Origin: Neoscytalidium dimidiatum
Taxonomy: Eukaryota > Ascomycota > Dothideomycetes > Botryosphaeriales > Botryosphaeriaceae
Direction: 5' to 3'
Assembly (NCBI GenBank): GCA_037367355.1
Contig: CM074702.1
Span: 2,604,001-2,668,000 of the forward strand
DNA: 64,000 bases
Shown in pieces: positions 19,468 through 31,082 of the stretch. Made by a program: the position numbers and the translations under genes. The notes below the pieces were generated by a model. It was not told the origin of the DNA. It made no database searches and saw only the letters and a program-made list of their open reading frames with translations. Each line of letters starts with the position of its first letter. Positions within the stretch are counted from its first letter, which is position 1.

Positions 19468-20773
19468 ATGTCGTCCCCCGCAACGTACATCTTGCTGAAG
19501 ACTTTCTACTACCTGCAGAAAAAGCCGTACTCGGCAGTTACGGTCCAAATCGACCGTCTCACAAGCGAGCAGTATGACGAGAACGACTTGGCCGGAATCG
19601 TAGACCTAGTCGAGGTCATTCGCATCCAAGAATCAGGGCCGACGGAGGCTGCACGTGCAATCCGCAAAAAGCTGTACGTTTCAACAAATCAACAACCAGC
19701 ACCTCTCCTAACCTTGTCATCCCAGCAAATATGGCAGCGTGCACCGTCAACTGCGCGCTCTGACTATCCTCGACGGGTTGATCCAGAATGCCGGCCCGCG
19801 CTTCCAGCGCGCTTTCGCCGACGAGCCGCTCCTCGAGCGGCTCCGTATTCTTGCCCGCGATGACATGGTCGACCCAGACGTCAGGTCGAAATGCAACGTC
19901 CTTTTCCGGCAATGGGCTGTTGCCTACAAAGGAAAGCCGGGCCTTGAGAGAATCGCTGCGCTTTACAAGCAGTTGCCCCAGACCAGAAGGCCGCAGCCGC
20001 ATCAGTCCAAGGTGATCAAAGAGACCGAGGCCGATGCTGATAGCACGCCATCGTCCCCAGTCACGGAAAGCCGCCCCTCCCGCAGCTCTTCGAGCGCTGC
20101 GACTTCTTCGACCAAGGTTTCCTTCACGCCGGCGGCCCCCGTGAGCACATCATCCTCGTTCTTTAGTCACAAGGAGAAGAAGCACAAGAAATCCAAGTCT
20201 CAGCCATTTAATCTGGAAAAGGAGAAGCCGAAGATCATGGAGACGATTGCGGCGGCCTCCGTCGCCAGCACCAATCTTCTGAACGCCCTCCAGCTGATAA
20301 ACCGCGAACAGCAGCGGGTGTCGGAGAATCCCGGTGTTGTCAAGCTCTTCGAGAACTGCAAACAATTGCGCAGGCAAATCCTGCGTTACATCCAGCTCGT
20401 GGAGTCTGACCAATGGATTGGCAGCCTGCTAAGTGCCAATGACGAACTCGTAAAGGCGCTTATGTCGTACGAGATCATGGACAAATCGATATCCGACGAT
20501 AGCGACTCCGAGACCGAAGGGCGCGCTGTGCGCTCGCCTGTGTCCCCGGGCTCGCCTACGTTGCCTGCAACCGGACGGTTGGCGGGATTGACCCTGGGGG
20601 AGAGCCCGCCTCCGAAGCCGCCGAGACCTGGCGGAGCGACTTTTGGCAAACAGAGAGCGGAGGAAAGTGAGAGTGGGTCCGAAGAGGAAGAAGATGAAGA
20701 CGACGACAACCCGTTCGCGGATAAGAACGCGGTCAAGACTCCATATGCCGAGCCGGCGGAGATGAGATGGTGA
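19468..20773 (+). CDS. LSB5: LSB5-like VHS/GAT-domain endocytic adaptor
   Basis: Exons 19468-19673 and 19726-20773 (52-nt intron, gtacgt..cccag) give 417 aa. An N-terminal VHS domain occupies about residues 15-150 (KPYSAVTVQIDRLTSE, LVEVIRIQES, ALTILDGLIQNAGPRFQRAF, SKCNVLFRQWAVAYKG). A helical GAT-like region lies at about 220-310 (EKPKIMETIAAASVASTNLL). The tail is acidic with a Pro-rich SH3-ligand-like PPPKPPRP and an NPF tripeptide in DDDNPFAD, the classic EH-domain ligand. Yeast Lsb5 combines VHS, GAT and NPF and links endocytosis to actin; the same architecture here supports the name. Predicted to be cytosolic at cortical actin or endosomes. Confidence 0.9.
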
Positions 20774-21523
20774 GTCTGCTCAGTGATTTCAAGACGGCCG
20801 TCCAATCGCTGATGCGAAACCAGGAGGGATGTCTGAGTTGTTTAATGCTCCCTAGTCATGACTTGCCCTATGAATTGCACATTGGATATCGCGGTTATTG
20901 CACAATGTCTCAGGGGCGTAAGCGACGGCAGGTTTATACCCGAATCGAATTACACTGCCTCTTTCCTGCTCTGATTCTACCGACTGTCGGACAAAACGCT
21001 CATCATTTGCAACAGCAGCATTGAAATGACGCTAGTCTCGACAACTACGCATCAAGCCAACATGAAACGCGTGAGGTGAAAGTAATTGTCTAGACGACCG
21101 TCTTGACAGGCTCATGGGACCCGTGTCCGGACAGTTGCTGCGACAGGCCACGACGGAGCGGTCATGCGTTACAGTACTGATGACAGAGACCGTTAAGCAG
21201 AGACGACAGCCACACTCTCACAAGCGTTAGCGCGGTTGCGGCGTCGCGTATCGCATCTTGCTTAGCCGTCCCCGCCTACGTCATAGCCGCAATACGCCTA
21301 ACTTTAGCCTCGACAGCATCACTCCTTCTCTCTTCCCGCCTTAACACACGCACCTACAGCCCTTATCTTCCGCCACACCATCGTGCATCTCGCCTGTTGG
21401 TAGGTATAAGCTTCCATTGGCACCTTCGTGACAGTGCTAATGCATCCATCGACAGAACCCACTTCAGATCCGCCGCGCAGCTGTCCCTCCTCCAATTCCG
21501 CACGTTGCACGCCACAACCGACC
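20774..21523. other. Intergenic, upstream of the first small Cys-rich ORF
   Basis: No gene seen. It includes the 3' flank of the LSB5-like gene and the presumed promoter of the Cys-rich ORF at 21524. A tataag element lies around 21406-21411, roughly 115 nt before that ATG. Confidence 0.45.
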
Positions 21524-21649
21524 ATGTCTGGCTCGACATCCACGTTAGCCGCCTCGCCCGTTACGAAACCGGTTACGAAGCCTGTACGGCTGCCCTGCTA
21601 CTGCGGCGACGACTGCCAGTGTTGCATCATCCCCTGCACGGTGATGTAA
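21524..21649 (+). CDS. Small Cys-rich protein, metallothionein-like (copy A)
   Basis: A 41-aa ORF. The first half is Ser/Thr/Lys (MSGSTSTLAASPVTKPV) and the second carries six Cys in CYCGDDCQCCIIPC. The Cys spacing CxC..CxCC is that of a metal-thiolate peptide, so a copper/zinc/cadmium-binding metallothionein is the most likely role (inference). A second ORF on the minus strand at 22341-22472 has the same layout and motif, which strongly supports both being real genes. A TATA-like tataag lies about 115 nt upstream. The stop codon overlaps gtaagc, a good splice donor, so the protein could continue into another exon. If the stop is genuine, the last four residues are CTVM, formally a CaaX pattern. 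Too short for most annotation pipelines. Confidence 0.62.
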   Translation: MSGSTSTLAASPVTKPVTKPVRLPCYCGDDCQCCIIPCTVM

Positions 21650-22340
21650 GCAAGCACGATCTCGTGTTGCAAGGTGAAGTGGACCATGCGCCTGGGAACA
21701 CCCGTACTGCGCTCATTAATGGAGAGGCTTGCGGATTGCAGAATGTAGGTGCAAGTGGTGGGACAACATTTATCGCGCATCCAGGGCCCGGTGGAGTTTG
21801 TTGTACGGTATCGAAGGGTTTCGCGCTCTGGTATCGTGCGCCGCATTTATCTTTCTGGCACAGCATCTATGTACGAAGTATTGGCAATGATAAGCACGGC
21901 TGTGCATGTGGGTTAGAACGAAATGGCCAGCCGTAGCAATGAATCTTCAGGAAGACCCACACACGGGGAGTCGCTGCGGTGCTGAAAAGATGGGTATGCT
22001 TCACAATATCGACAAATCGTGACCGCATATTCAGCCAAGTGCAGAGTCTCATGCATCGCAAGAACAAGCAGGATTGAAACGGCACGGCATAGGGGCAGGT
22101 ACGCTCAAAGGCTTCTCAAATATGGGTATAAACTAGTCTCTCCCTCCGATGATCATAACGCTGCAGTTTGTCCGTAACGCATGCCCAGATTGCTTGCGCT
22201 TGTCTCATATCCCGGTTCTCTCACGCGAGGACCTTCGTAGGTGTAATTGTCGTCCGGCGCCGACGTTCTACATCACGGTGCTGCGGCTCAAGGGTTAACC
22301 AGGTGTTCTCCAGACAGGCCCGAGCATCGTATATTCATAT
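21650..22340. other. Convergent intergenic between the two Cys-rich ORFs
   Basis: About 690 nt between the 3' ends of the two small Cys-rich ORFs. No long frame with protein-like content. Confidence 0.5.
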
Positions 22341-22472
22341 TTACCAAGGAATGAAGCAGCAGGTGCACTCGGCGTCATCGCCGCACGGACAGCTAACGCA
22401 GCCGGTCTTGATGGTCTTGATGGGCTTGGAGATGGAGGAGGAGGTGCTGCTGGACGCGACGGAGCCGGGCAT
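22341..22472 (-). CDS. Small Cys-rich protein, metallothionein-like (copy B)
   Basis: A 43-aa ORF from ATG 22472: a Ser-rich start (MPGSVASSSTSSSISKP), a Lys-containing linker, then six Cys in CVSCPCGDDAECTCCFIPW. It aligns with copy A over a [ST]KPxK linker and the core CxCGDD(AE)CxCC[IF]IP, differing by a two-residue insertion. The context after the core also resembles a donor (ttggtaaat). Putative metal-binding peptide; function is inference from Cys spacing. The two genes face each other tail to tail about 0.7 kb apart, compatible with an old inverted duplication. On the minus strand a tatata element lies about 350 nt upstream of the ATG. Confidence 0.62.
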   Translation of the reverse strand: MPGSVASSSTSSSISKPIKTIKTGCVSCPCGDDAECTCCFIPW

Positions 22473-24176
22473 TATGGTGGTCGATGTGCGATTGCTCCGA
22501 AGGAAGGCTCGAGGCTGAAGGGCTAGATCGAGCGGTGTGGTCGCGAGGGCGCACAGGATGGAGGTTGAAGGAGGAAGCGTGTAAGATGAGAGGAACTGGC
22601 AGCGCTGGCGCCGGTTAGCAGAGTCACTCGCCAATTAGGAGGAGCGATCCAGCAGGGGAGACAGGCGTCGGGGTCGCGCGCAGTGGCCGAGGCGCTTGTC
22701 GGTCCCGCGACGGTTGTTCGGCACTCACCTGTGTTTCGTGCGACACGGAAAGCGCGTAAAACTGTCGAGGTTAAGGGAGCTTGACGGCGATATAGGACTC
22801 AACGAGGCATCTCAGGCTTGTATATATACAGCCGACGCTTCACCTAGCAGGCGCCCAAGGACGCGCACGAATCAGCAGCAGCGCCGCGTACGTGCAATTG
22901 GCTGTGCGAGGTTAACGCAGGCGACAAGGTTTCTGTCGCACGAAAGATGGCGGCGGCGCATGAATGCGGCGCGTGCGGCCTGACTCGCCGGGCGAGATGC
23001 CAGCGAGCCAGTGTGGCGCGGCCGCTGGAGATGACGCACGCAACCCTGCGGTGAGAGGCGAAGTGGCCGTAAGCAGCGTGGGCGCGGTGGGCTTCCGCGG
23101 CAACAACTTTTACCCTGGCAAAGCCTCGCTGAGCTGAGAGCGGGCCGGACCACCCTCAGCGAAGTGCGCTGATGCTAAGAAATACGACGTTTGGTTCCGG
23201 ACTCCATTCCATTTTCTCTGCCAATCGACTTTCGCATGGCTTGCCTGCATGCATGGTTGCTGTGTTCTTTGCATTCTCGCTCACGCGATCCACTTCCATC
23301 ACCGATAACCAAAAATAACAACGCACCCATCCCAAAGCATGCTCGAGACCGTACCAGAACCATCCTTTCATGCCTTAATGCCTGCCGTCTATAGCAAATC
23401 CTGCGAGCATCACGAACCCACGGTTGCATAAGGTGCGAGATTGCGATGTGCCGTTGAGAGACTGCTCTCGACCTTACCCGGCGCAATCTTCACCTATCTC
23501 CAAAATCACCGGTCTACCCTTGTGCGTACATTATCAAGCTGCTCGAGGCCCCACTGTGACGAGAGAGCATAGTGACTGAGTAACGAAAATCGATGAGTTG
23601 ATAGCCGGTCTCTCAGGGCACCGCGCACCGTCAGGCTTTCCGCGGCGGACTACGAGTGCAACAGCAAGGTAATCCAACAGCTTTGGGCTCATGAAAGGCA
23701 CGTTGCACGTATCCTAAGAGAATGAAGATGAAGCGAACTGTCTTGAATTTGCATCCGCGATAGCTGAAAGAAGAAGCAAGACCGTGCGTTCAGGGTACTC
23801 GCAGAGTAAAGAACACATGGACTGGGTATCTAGCGCTGAAGAACGGAAGCAAGTTCATCAACAACCTCCCATGCAAAAGAGGTAGAAAAGCGGCCAAAGA
23901 AACCCACAACGAACCCGACTCCGAACAACTAACCTAGAGCCGTAAGTGCACGGCGAAAAGTGCAAGGAAACCCTGATAACCCGGACCTGAACCTACACCC
24001 TTCCGCAGAAGGAAAAAGCCAAATGGAGGAACAACCAAGAAGATCCCGTCGATCATCGCCCATCATTCATTTCCATTTCCATTCATTCTCTCATTCATTC
24101 GTACCGCCTCGACGAGAACACCGCTGACAGCCACGTCCATCAACGCCATAGTAAAAAAGTGCGCTGCAGTTGGCGC
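22473..24176. other. Intergenic
   Basis: 1.7 kb containing the presumed promoter of Cys-rich copy B (tatatata at about 22818-22826) and the 3' flank of the giant coiled-coil gene. No tRNA or protein gene was recognised. Confidence 0.5.
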
Positions 24177-27100
24177 TCACGAGTCGGCGGGCGCAGCTTG
24201 AGTAGTGGTAGTCACCGACGTCTTTCTCGGAGTGCCGAATCCATTGCGGATGAAGCCGGAAACGTCCTGGTTGTGCGAGATCAGCTCGTCATTGAGCTGA
24301 CCGAGCTGGCGAACTTGTTCGCGAATTCCGGCCATCTACAGCCGAAGCCAGTTAGCCCCTATTCGCAGCATGAAGGAGACAAGTCGGACATATGGCGAGC
24401 TTAAGGAGGACAGGGGGGAGAGAGAAGAGGGAACGGTGATTGGAATAACATAGGAGAGCTGACCATTGAAGCCGTGGTTGGCCCGGTCTTTTCAGCACGC
24501 ACCTGGCCGCTGGCAGACTTGTCGTTGCCGGCCGCATCTCCTTCCTCCTCACCAGAGTTCCTGTACTGCGGGGGAGCACCGCCGTTCTGACGGTAAGAAG
24601 CAAGCTCGGTCTCAAGCTCGATGAGACGCTGCTTGTAAGTCTCGCACTCGCGGATGAGCTCAGCGACGCGAGGACTCTCGCGGGTTCCAGCGATTTCGAC
24701 GTGGAGCTTGTCGATCTCGCCGTTGAGGCGGTCAATCTCGGCCTCGGCGCGCTTGATTTCGCTGAACTGGTCGTTGATCTCCGCCTTGGCGACATCGAGC
24801 AAGTCAGTGAGCTTCTGGACAGTGACTTGCTCGGTTTTCTTCATCTCAGCCTTGATCTGCTCCTCACGAGAAGCCGCCTCCATTTGCAGCTTCGATCTTT
24901 CCTCTTTGAGCGCCTCTTCCAGAGCTTGCTGGTAAAGCTTGTCAGTCTCATCGTGCTGCTTCTTGACCCGAGCGATCTCTGCCTCGAGAGAATCCTTCAT
25001 ATTAGTATGCTCCTCCTTCAATCTTCGTTCAATGGCCGCCTTTTCCTCCTCGTGAATCTGGTAGAGGGTCTGCTCCATCGACGCACGCTCCTTCTGGTGC
25101 TCCGACCAGAGCTTTTCCAACAATTGGTCATGCTCCGCACGGCTGTTTCCATCGTTAGCCTCGCATCGCATCGGATTGGCTATGCACCTTACCTTTCCTC
25201 CATCTCCTTCTTGAGCTGCTCAAGCTCAGCGAGCTTCTGCTTCAAGAGAGCTTCCTTCTCCATCTTCTCATGCTCAAGCCTCTCGTTCGCTTCGGTCAGT
25301 TGCTGATTGAGCGTCTTGAGCCTGACAATCTCGTTCTCCAGCTCAACACGGACACGGGAGAGTTCAGCCTCGAGCTCACGCTTCATCTTCTCGAGGCCAG
25401 ACGCGTGGTGGCCGTCGCGCTCTTCGTGAGCCTCGTCAAGAGCCCTAAGGGTCTGCATGAGGCCATCAACTTGGCGAGATTTCTCCTCGAGCTCCATGGT
25501 CTTCTCGTCGAGCTCGCGCTTCATGGCCTTGTAGTCCTCGAGCTGAGGCATGGCCTCGTCGATCGACTGGCGACGTGCAGCGAGTTCTTGGTTCATCCGA
25601 GACATCTCAGCATCCTTTTCGGCAATTTTGTCGGCCATGCGGTACTCGGCATCCGCAATCTTATCCTGAAGCGACTTGACAACCTTGGCGTGATCCTTGT
25701 CGATGGTCTTCAACTTATCATGAGACTCGTTGAGTTGACGTTCAGCCTCCTCAAGCGCACCCTGGAGTTCTTCAACCTCCTCGTGCAGCCTGTCGATCTC
25801 CTCATGTAACTCTGGGATGTGTCGGCCGTCCTCCTCGTTAGCCTGGCGGGCAGCGAAGAGCTGCTTCTCGAGTACCTCTTTCTCCTCGGTAAGACCGTTG
25901 ATACGGCCCTCGAGCTTCTTGATGCGATCCTCAAACTCCTGGCGGACCTGGAAGACGTTTGTCTTGTCAGCCTCGTCAAGCTCGAGCTGCAGACTGTCAA
26001 TAGTCTGACGAAGGTTTTCGATTTGCTGATCACGGCTCTGGATAGTCCGGGCGCTCTCCTCGAGCTGAGCATTGTAGACGCGCACGATTTCCTGAACCTG
26101 CTCCTCGTACTCGCTTTGAACAGCCTTAGCGGCGCGTTGGTGAAAGTCCACCGTGGCAAGAGCATTCTGCGTCTCCGCCTTCTTGGCCTCAAGCTCTTGA
26201 GCAACGATTTCGATCCTAGTGCAGAGCTCAGTGATCTGGTGAGCCTTGGTGTCAAGCTCAGTGGTAAGACCGTCGACCTCGTCAGCCCGCTGCTGCTCAA
26301 GCTCCTTGATCCGATCCTGGAGATTCGACAGTACTTCGTCGTGGACAATATCACCCTGATGGTCGCTGCTGATCTGATCGCGCAACTCCTTGACGGTCTC
26401 TCTGGCGTTCTGAAGAGCTCCATCACGTGCCTCGAGGTCATCTTCAAGGTGAGCTTTGTCAGTAATCAGTTGAACGATCTCATCGGTTAGGCTGTGTAGA
26501 CTCTGCTTTCTGGTCTTGATGCGAGCAGAATCAGCAATCTTCTGGAGACCAACAGTATACTCGCCCTGAAGCTTTTCAACAACCTCGTCGTGCTGCTGCT
26601 CGGACCGCTCAAGACGCTGAAGGAGGAAGTTGTAGTCATCTTGGTGCTTCTCGATAGCAATGGCGTGGCTCTGGGCAGCATCCTGGGCGCGCTCCGTGAT
26701 CTCAGCCTTCTCTTGTTCGAGGTCAGCGCACTCCTGCTTGAGCCTCTCGACCTCGGCGACGAGGTCAGAGCTCTTGTCGGAAGTGGCTTGTTGTAGGCTG
26801 ATGACCTTATCTTGAAGTGCAGCAATAGTGGACTGCATCGAGGTCTTGTCCGCCTCAAGCTCTTGGATGCGCTGGTTGAGCCCGTTGAAATCGTCATTAG
26901 CGCTCCGGGAGCCGTCTGCCTTCTCTTGCTGGAGAGCAGTGACCTTATCCTGCAGGGCCGAGATGATCGAGTCCGCCGAAGCTTTCTCTTGTTCGAAACC
27001 GGCGATCTGCTCTTTCAGCTGTTCCACCTCGTTGTTGGCAGCAGTTTCGTTTTCGGAACGTTCCTGTTCAAGAGCGCGAATCTTGTCTTGCAGAGACTCG

Positions 27101-30100
27101 ATAGCAGATTGAAGAGAAGCCTTGTCGCTATCGTACTCAACGCTCTGCCTCTTGAGGTTGTTGGAGCTGTCCTCAACGAGTCGGGCCTTCTCGGCAGCTT
27201 CCTTTTCCAACTCAGCGACCTTTTCTTGCAGCTGAGCGGTGATAGACTGCATGGCCTGTTTCTCAGAGTCTATAGTTGCACGCTTCTCTTCCATCTCGGC
27301 AAGTTGCTGTTTGAGGTTCTCCTGCCCGCGCTCCAGTCTCTGAGCCATCTCCTGTTCGATCTCGGCAATCTTCGCCTGGTGAGCAGCGGCTTCCTCAGCA
27401 GCCTTCAGGCTGTCTTGTTCGAGTTCCTCGACCCGTCTTCTGAGACGTTCTTCTGCCTCAGACGAGGCGTTCGCGTGCTCGGTCTTCAGCTCTTCGTAGG
27501 CAGCACGCTGAGCCTCCATGCGACGATTGGCCTCTGCGGTCTCCTCCTCCAATTCCCTGAGCTTGTCGTGGAATGCCTTACTTTCAGCCTTTGCCTGCTC
27601 CAGGTCCTCAATAGCCTTCTGACGGACTTCGTCCATCGTGCTGTCGAGTTCGACTGTGCGCTGCTTCGACTGCTCATATTGTTTCTGAAGCTCTTCGAAC
27701 TGCTGGGCCTTGTCAGACATGCTCTTCTCGGCAGCCTTCGCAGTTTCCTGGAAAGCGTCCAACTGAGCAGTGAGGTTTTCATTGTCTTCCTTGGCCCTCG
27801 CAAGAGCATCCTGGGCCTGGTTGTAGTCGTCTAGGAGCTTTTGCGCACGCTCAGCGGCTGCGCGCTCAATAACGGCAATCTTCTCTTCATGGCTAGCAGC
27901 ATCAGCCTTCTCCTTCTCCAGGTCTTCCGCGAGTTTCTTGGCCTCGGCTTCGGCCGTAGCGACCTTCTCAGCAGCTTCTTTCTTGATCTGCTCAATAAGC
28001 CCGTCGAGCTCGGACTGAGACTTCAGGGAGCTGCGCTCCTCAACGAGCTTTTCGATTTCTTCCCGGAGCTTGAACTTCTCTGATTCAGCAGCAGCCAGCT
28101 TCTCAGCAGCTTCCTTCTTGACTTGTTCGATGAGCTCATCAACCTCGGCTTGAGATTTGAGAGAGCTGCGTTCTTCGTCACGCTTCTGGTCGTCAGCATG
28201 ACGTTGCTGGAGCTCCTCCTGGTGCTTCTGCAATTCCTCCTGAAGCCTTTTGGCCTCAGCCTCGAAAACGGCGATTTTCTCGTTAGCCTCCTCCTTGGCC
28301 TGCTCGACAAGCTGATCCAGCTCGGCCTGAGTTTTGAGGAGATCGCGCTCCTCTCCGCTCTTCTTGAGGTTTTCTTCGAGCACGCGGAGCTTTTCAGCAT
28401 GTTCCTTCTCCGAACTAACAAGCTTTTCCTCGATGGCAACGATGGCAGCCGCGGCGGTCTCCTGCTCCTCCCTGAGTTTAGCTGCGTGCTTCTCAGTCAC
28501 TTCGGTCACTTCATTCTTAAGGTCTGAAATCTGCTTCTCTAGGGACTCGATGGTATTGGTGAGAGTTTCCCGCTCCTCGTGTAGCTGCTTCTGGTACTTC
28601 TCAGCGTCTGCCCTGAGAGCGGCGACCTCGTCGTTTGAATCCTCCTTCGCAGATGAGATGAGGGTCTCAAGCTCGGTGATCTTTTCGGAGGCAGACTTCC
28701 TCTCAGCATCCAACTGCTCCTTCAGGGTGTTCACCTCCTCGCCGGAGCCATCCTTCGCAGTTGTGAGAAGAGCCTCGAGATCGGTTATCTTTTCGGCGGC
28801 GGTCTTTCTTTCGGCCTCAAGTTCGGCTTTGAGACGGTATATCTCTCCGTCCATATCAGCTTTCGTAGAGGAGAGCTGGGCTTCAAGCTCAGTGATCTTG
28901 TCCGCAGCTGACTGCCTCTCAGTGTCAAGCTCCTGCTTGAGGCGCATAATCTCTCCCTCGGAGCTACCCTTGGCTGAAGCGAGCTGGGATTCGAGCTCGT
29001 CAATCTTCTCGGCAGCGATCTTCCTTTCGGCATCCAGTTCGGCTTTGACATGGCTGATCTCGTCACCGGAGCTCTCCTTGGAAGAGGCTAGTTCAGACTC
29101 CAGCTGGGCAATCTTCTCAGCGGAGACTCTCCTCTCTGCATCAAGCTGCTCGACGATGGCTTTAAGCTCGTCCCCGCTGTTATCCTTGGCAGCGGAAAGC
29201 TCGACCTCGAGCCGAGAGACCTTCTCGGAGGCAGACCTTTTCTCGGCTTCCAGCTCGTCGGTGAGACGAGCAACCTCGCCATCCGCATTGTTTTTGGCGG
29301 CAGCAAGCTCGGCCTCAAGCTGCGAGATCTTTTCGGTCGATGCTTTCATTTCCTCCTGGATCTCCTGGAGGCGGTTAACCTGACCATCAGAGCTACCACT
29401 AGCAGCCTTGAGATCCTGCTCCAGTTGTTCAATGCGTTCATCAGCGAGTTTCTTCTGAGACTCAAGCGCTTCGTGGAGGGTTTTGACATTGGACAGCTCT
29501 TGCTCGAGTTGCTTAAGCTGTTCCGCAGACGAGGTTTTGAGGAACTCGAGTTCCTGCTCGAGCTGCTTGGTTCTCTCAGCAGAGAGGCGCTTCTCTTCTT
29601 CGACTTCCTTCTCACGGTCATCAATTTCCTTGGAGGCGCGCTCCAGCTCCTTCTGCAGCTCCTCAAGGGTGTTGGAAAGCTCTTCCTTCTCCTCGCTGGC
29701 CTTGGAAGCCTCGTCCTTGGATTGCTCGAGACGATGTTTGACGTCCTCGAGCTCGACGGCCTTGACCTTGAGATCCTCGTTTTTGCGTCGGATATCCTCG
29801 GTCTGCGACTCCCAGTCGGATTGGGCAGAGCCCAGCGCAGAGCTGTGCGCTTCCTTTGCTCGCTCCAGATCCCGCAGGGCGTCAGAAGCCTTGGCGTCGG
29901 CGGCTTCCTTGTCAGCCTGGAGTTCCTCGATATTTGCTTCAAGTTCTTGGATCTTTGACTCAAGAGCCTTCCGCTGATCGAACTCCCGGGTGAGATCTTG
30001 CATGATCTCTTGGGCGTCTCGTGAGGCGCGGGGCGATCTTGCGAGGTCGTCGGTGGCCGGGGGAGCGTCCGCCGGCACCGGCGTTTCGACGTCTCGGACG

Positions 30101-30889
30101 GATTCTGCTGCCGCAACTGATGGGGCCGACTCTTCCTCTTCCTCGGCTGCGGTGGGTGCGGGACTGTGGAGAGCTCGTCAGTTCTGACCTGGGATGGAGG
30201 AGTGAGACGCGGGAAGCTAACCTCTCAAGATCTTCATCGGCAGGCTTATGCGCAGCTGCGGCTCTCTTGGTGTCGACAGATGCGCGCGATGTCGACATCC
30301 GCGTGCTGGGGCGCGCAGACGTCGATGTGGAGGATCGCCCGGCGGCAGCCGACGTGCGAGGGGTGGCGTTGGAGACTGTGGAGGGCCGCGAAGCAGGAGC
30401 AGGGCGCTTCGCTGCCGCTGAGGCAGTGGTTGACGTGGGAGCGGTGCTCGTGCGCCTCGCAGAAGAAGCGGTGCCTGATGTGGCGGATGAGCGGGCAGAC
30501 GAGGAAGCTGTACCGGCGGTCGACAGCCGCTTTGCCGCCACGCTCCCGGGTCTCTTGTCATCGCTCGCAGCGGTATCTGTGGTGGAGCGTCTGACACCAG
30601 AGGTTGTGGAAGTAGCACCAGGACGGGTCGGAGGCTTGTTGATGGTGCCGCTACTGGTCGAGGTGCGGGAGGCTGAAGACGAGGTAGGCTTCGTAGCGCT
30701 CGAGGTGCGCGCGGTGGCAGGCGTGCGCGAGGTTGAGGTCGAGGTCGAGGTCGAGGTCGAGGTCGAGGTCGAGGTGGGACGACGCGGGGGGGCAGAAGCA
30801 CCGGTCTTCGCGGCGGCGGCAGCGGTGCTGGCGACAGAGGAGGTCTTCCTGTGGGAGGCAGCGGCCTCGGGCTTCTCGGCGTCGGCCAT
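24177..30889 (-). CDS. Giant repeat-built coiled-coil protein (2145 aa)
   Basis: Exons on the minus strand: 30889-30222, 30163-25193, 25142-24503 and 24335-24177; the sum is 6438 nt and in frame throughout. Introns are 58, 50 and 167 nt with GT..AG borders. Residues 1-220 are Ala/Ser/Thr-rich and basic, with a TS dipeptide run. From about 280 to 2060 the protein is an almost unbroken coiled coil. Inside it are three different internal repeat families: a 36-residue unit (core AERKxAAEKIxELExxLxxAK) in about seven copies, a SLKSQAELDxLIEQ unit in three copies, and an SxQSxIxxLQDKVxxLQQE unit in three copies. The last exon encodes a short conserved-looking tail (GIREQVRQLGQLNDELISHN). Resembles fungal proteins annotated as M-protein-repeat or myosin-tail-like. 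A structural or tethering role is inference; no motor or membrane domain is present. Confidence 0.85.
28615..29470 (-). repeat. Coding tandem repeat, 36-codon unit (108 bp)
   Basis: Within exon 2 of the giant coiled-coil gene. Consecutive units align with exact 36-residue spacing, e.g. LDAERRVSAEKIAQLESELA, LDAERKIAAEKIDELESQLA, LDTERQSAADKITELEAQLS and LEAERKTAAEKITDLEALLT, each ending in an acidic SSGDE/SSEGE-type linker. 36 is one more than five heptads, so each unit shifts heptad phase. Confidence 0.85.
30735..30775. repeat. Hexanucleotide (gaggtc)n in coding sequence
   Basis: About seven copies, encoding the alternating Thr-Ser run of the giant coiled-coil protein on the minus strand. 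Length changes would keep frame. Confidence 0.95.
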
Positions 30890-31038
30890 GGCGGTGGTGG
30901 AAGAGCGGTCAACGGCCGGCTCTCTGAGGAGTGGTGAGAGGGGAGAGGTGGTGGAGAGCCCCGCGGCCGCTGGGCGTACGTGCGACACGACGATTGGATT
31001 GCAAGCGGCTGCAGAGGAGACAGAGGCAAGAGAGAGGA

Positions 31039-31082
31039 AGAGAGAGAGAGAGAGAGAGGGAGAGGGAGAGGGAGAGGGAGGA
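31039..31082. repeat. (ga)n / (gggaga)n purine tract
   Basis: A dinucleotide ga run passing into four copies of a gggaga hexamer, 150-190 nt upstream of the giant coiled-coil ATG. On the gene's strand it is a CT-rich leader. Confidence 0.9.

Noticed and set aside
28334..29383. 349-codon Ser-rich plus-strand frame
   Set aside because: Mirror of the Glu/Lys-rich 36-residue repeats on the minus strand.
24177..30889. Myosin heavy chain or kinesin
   Set aside because: Only a tail-like coiled coil is present; no motor domain, P-loop or SH3/IQ motif anywhere in the four exons.
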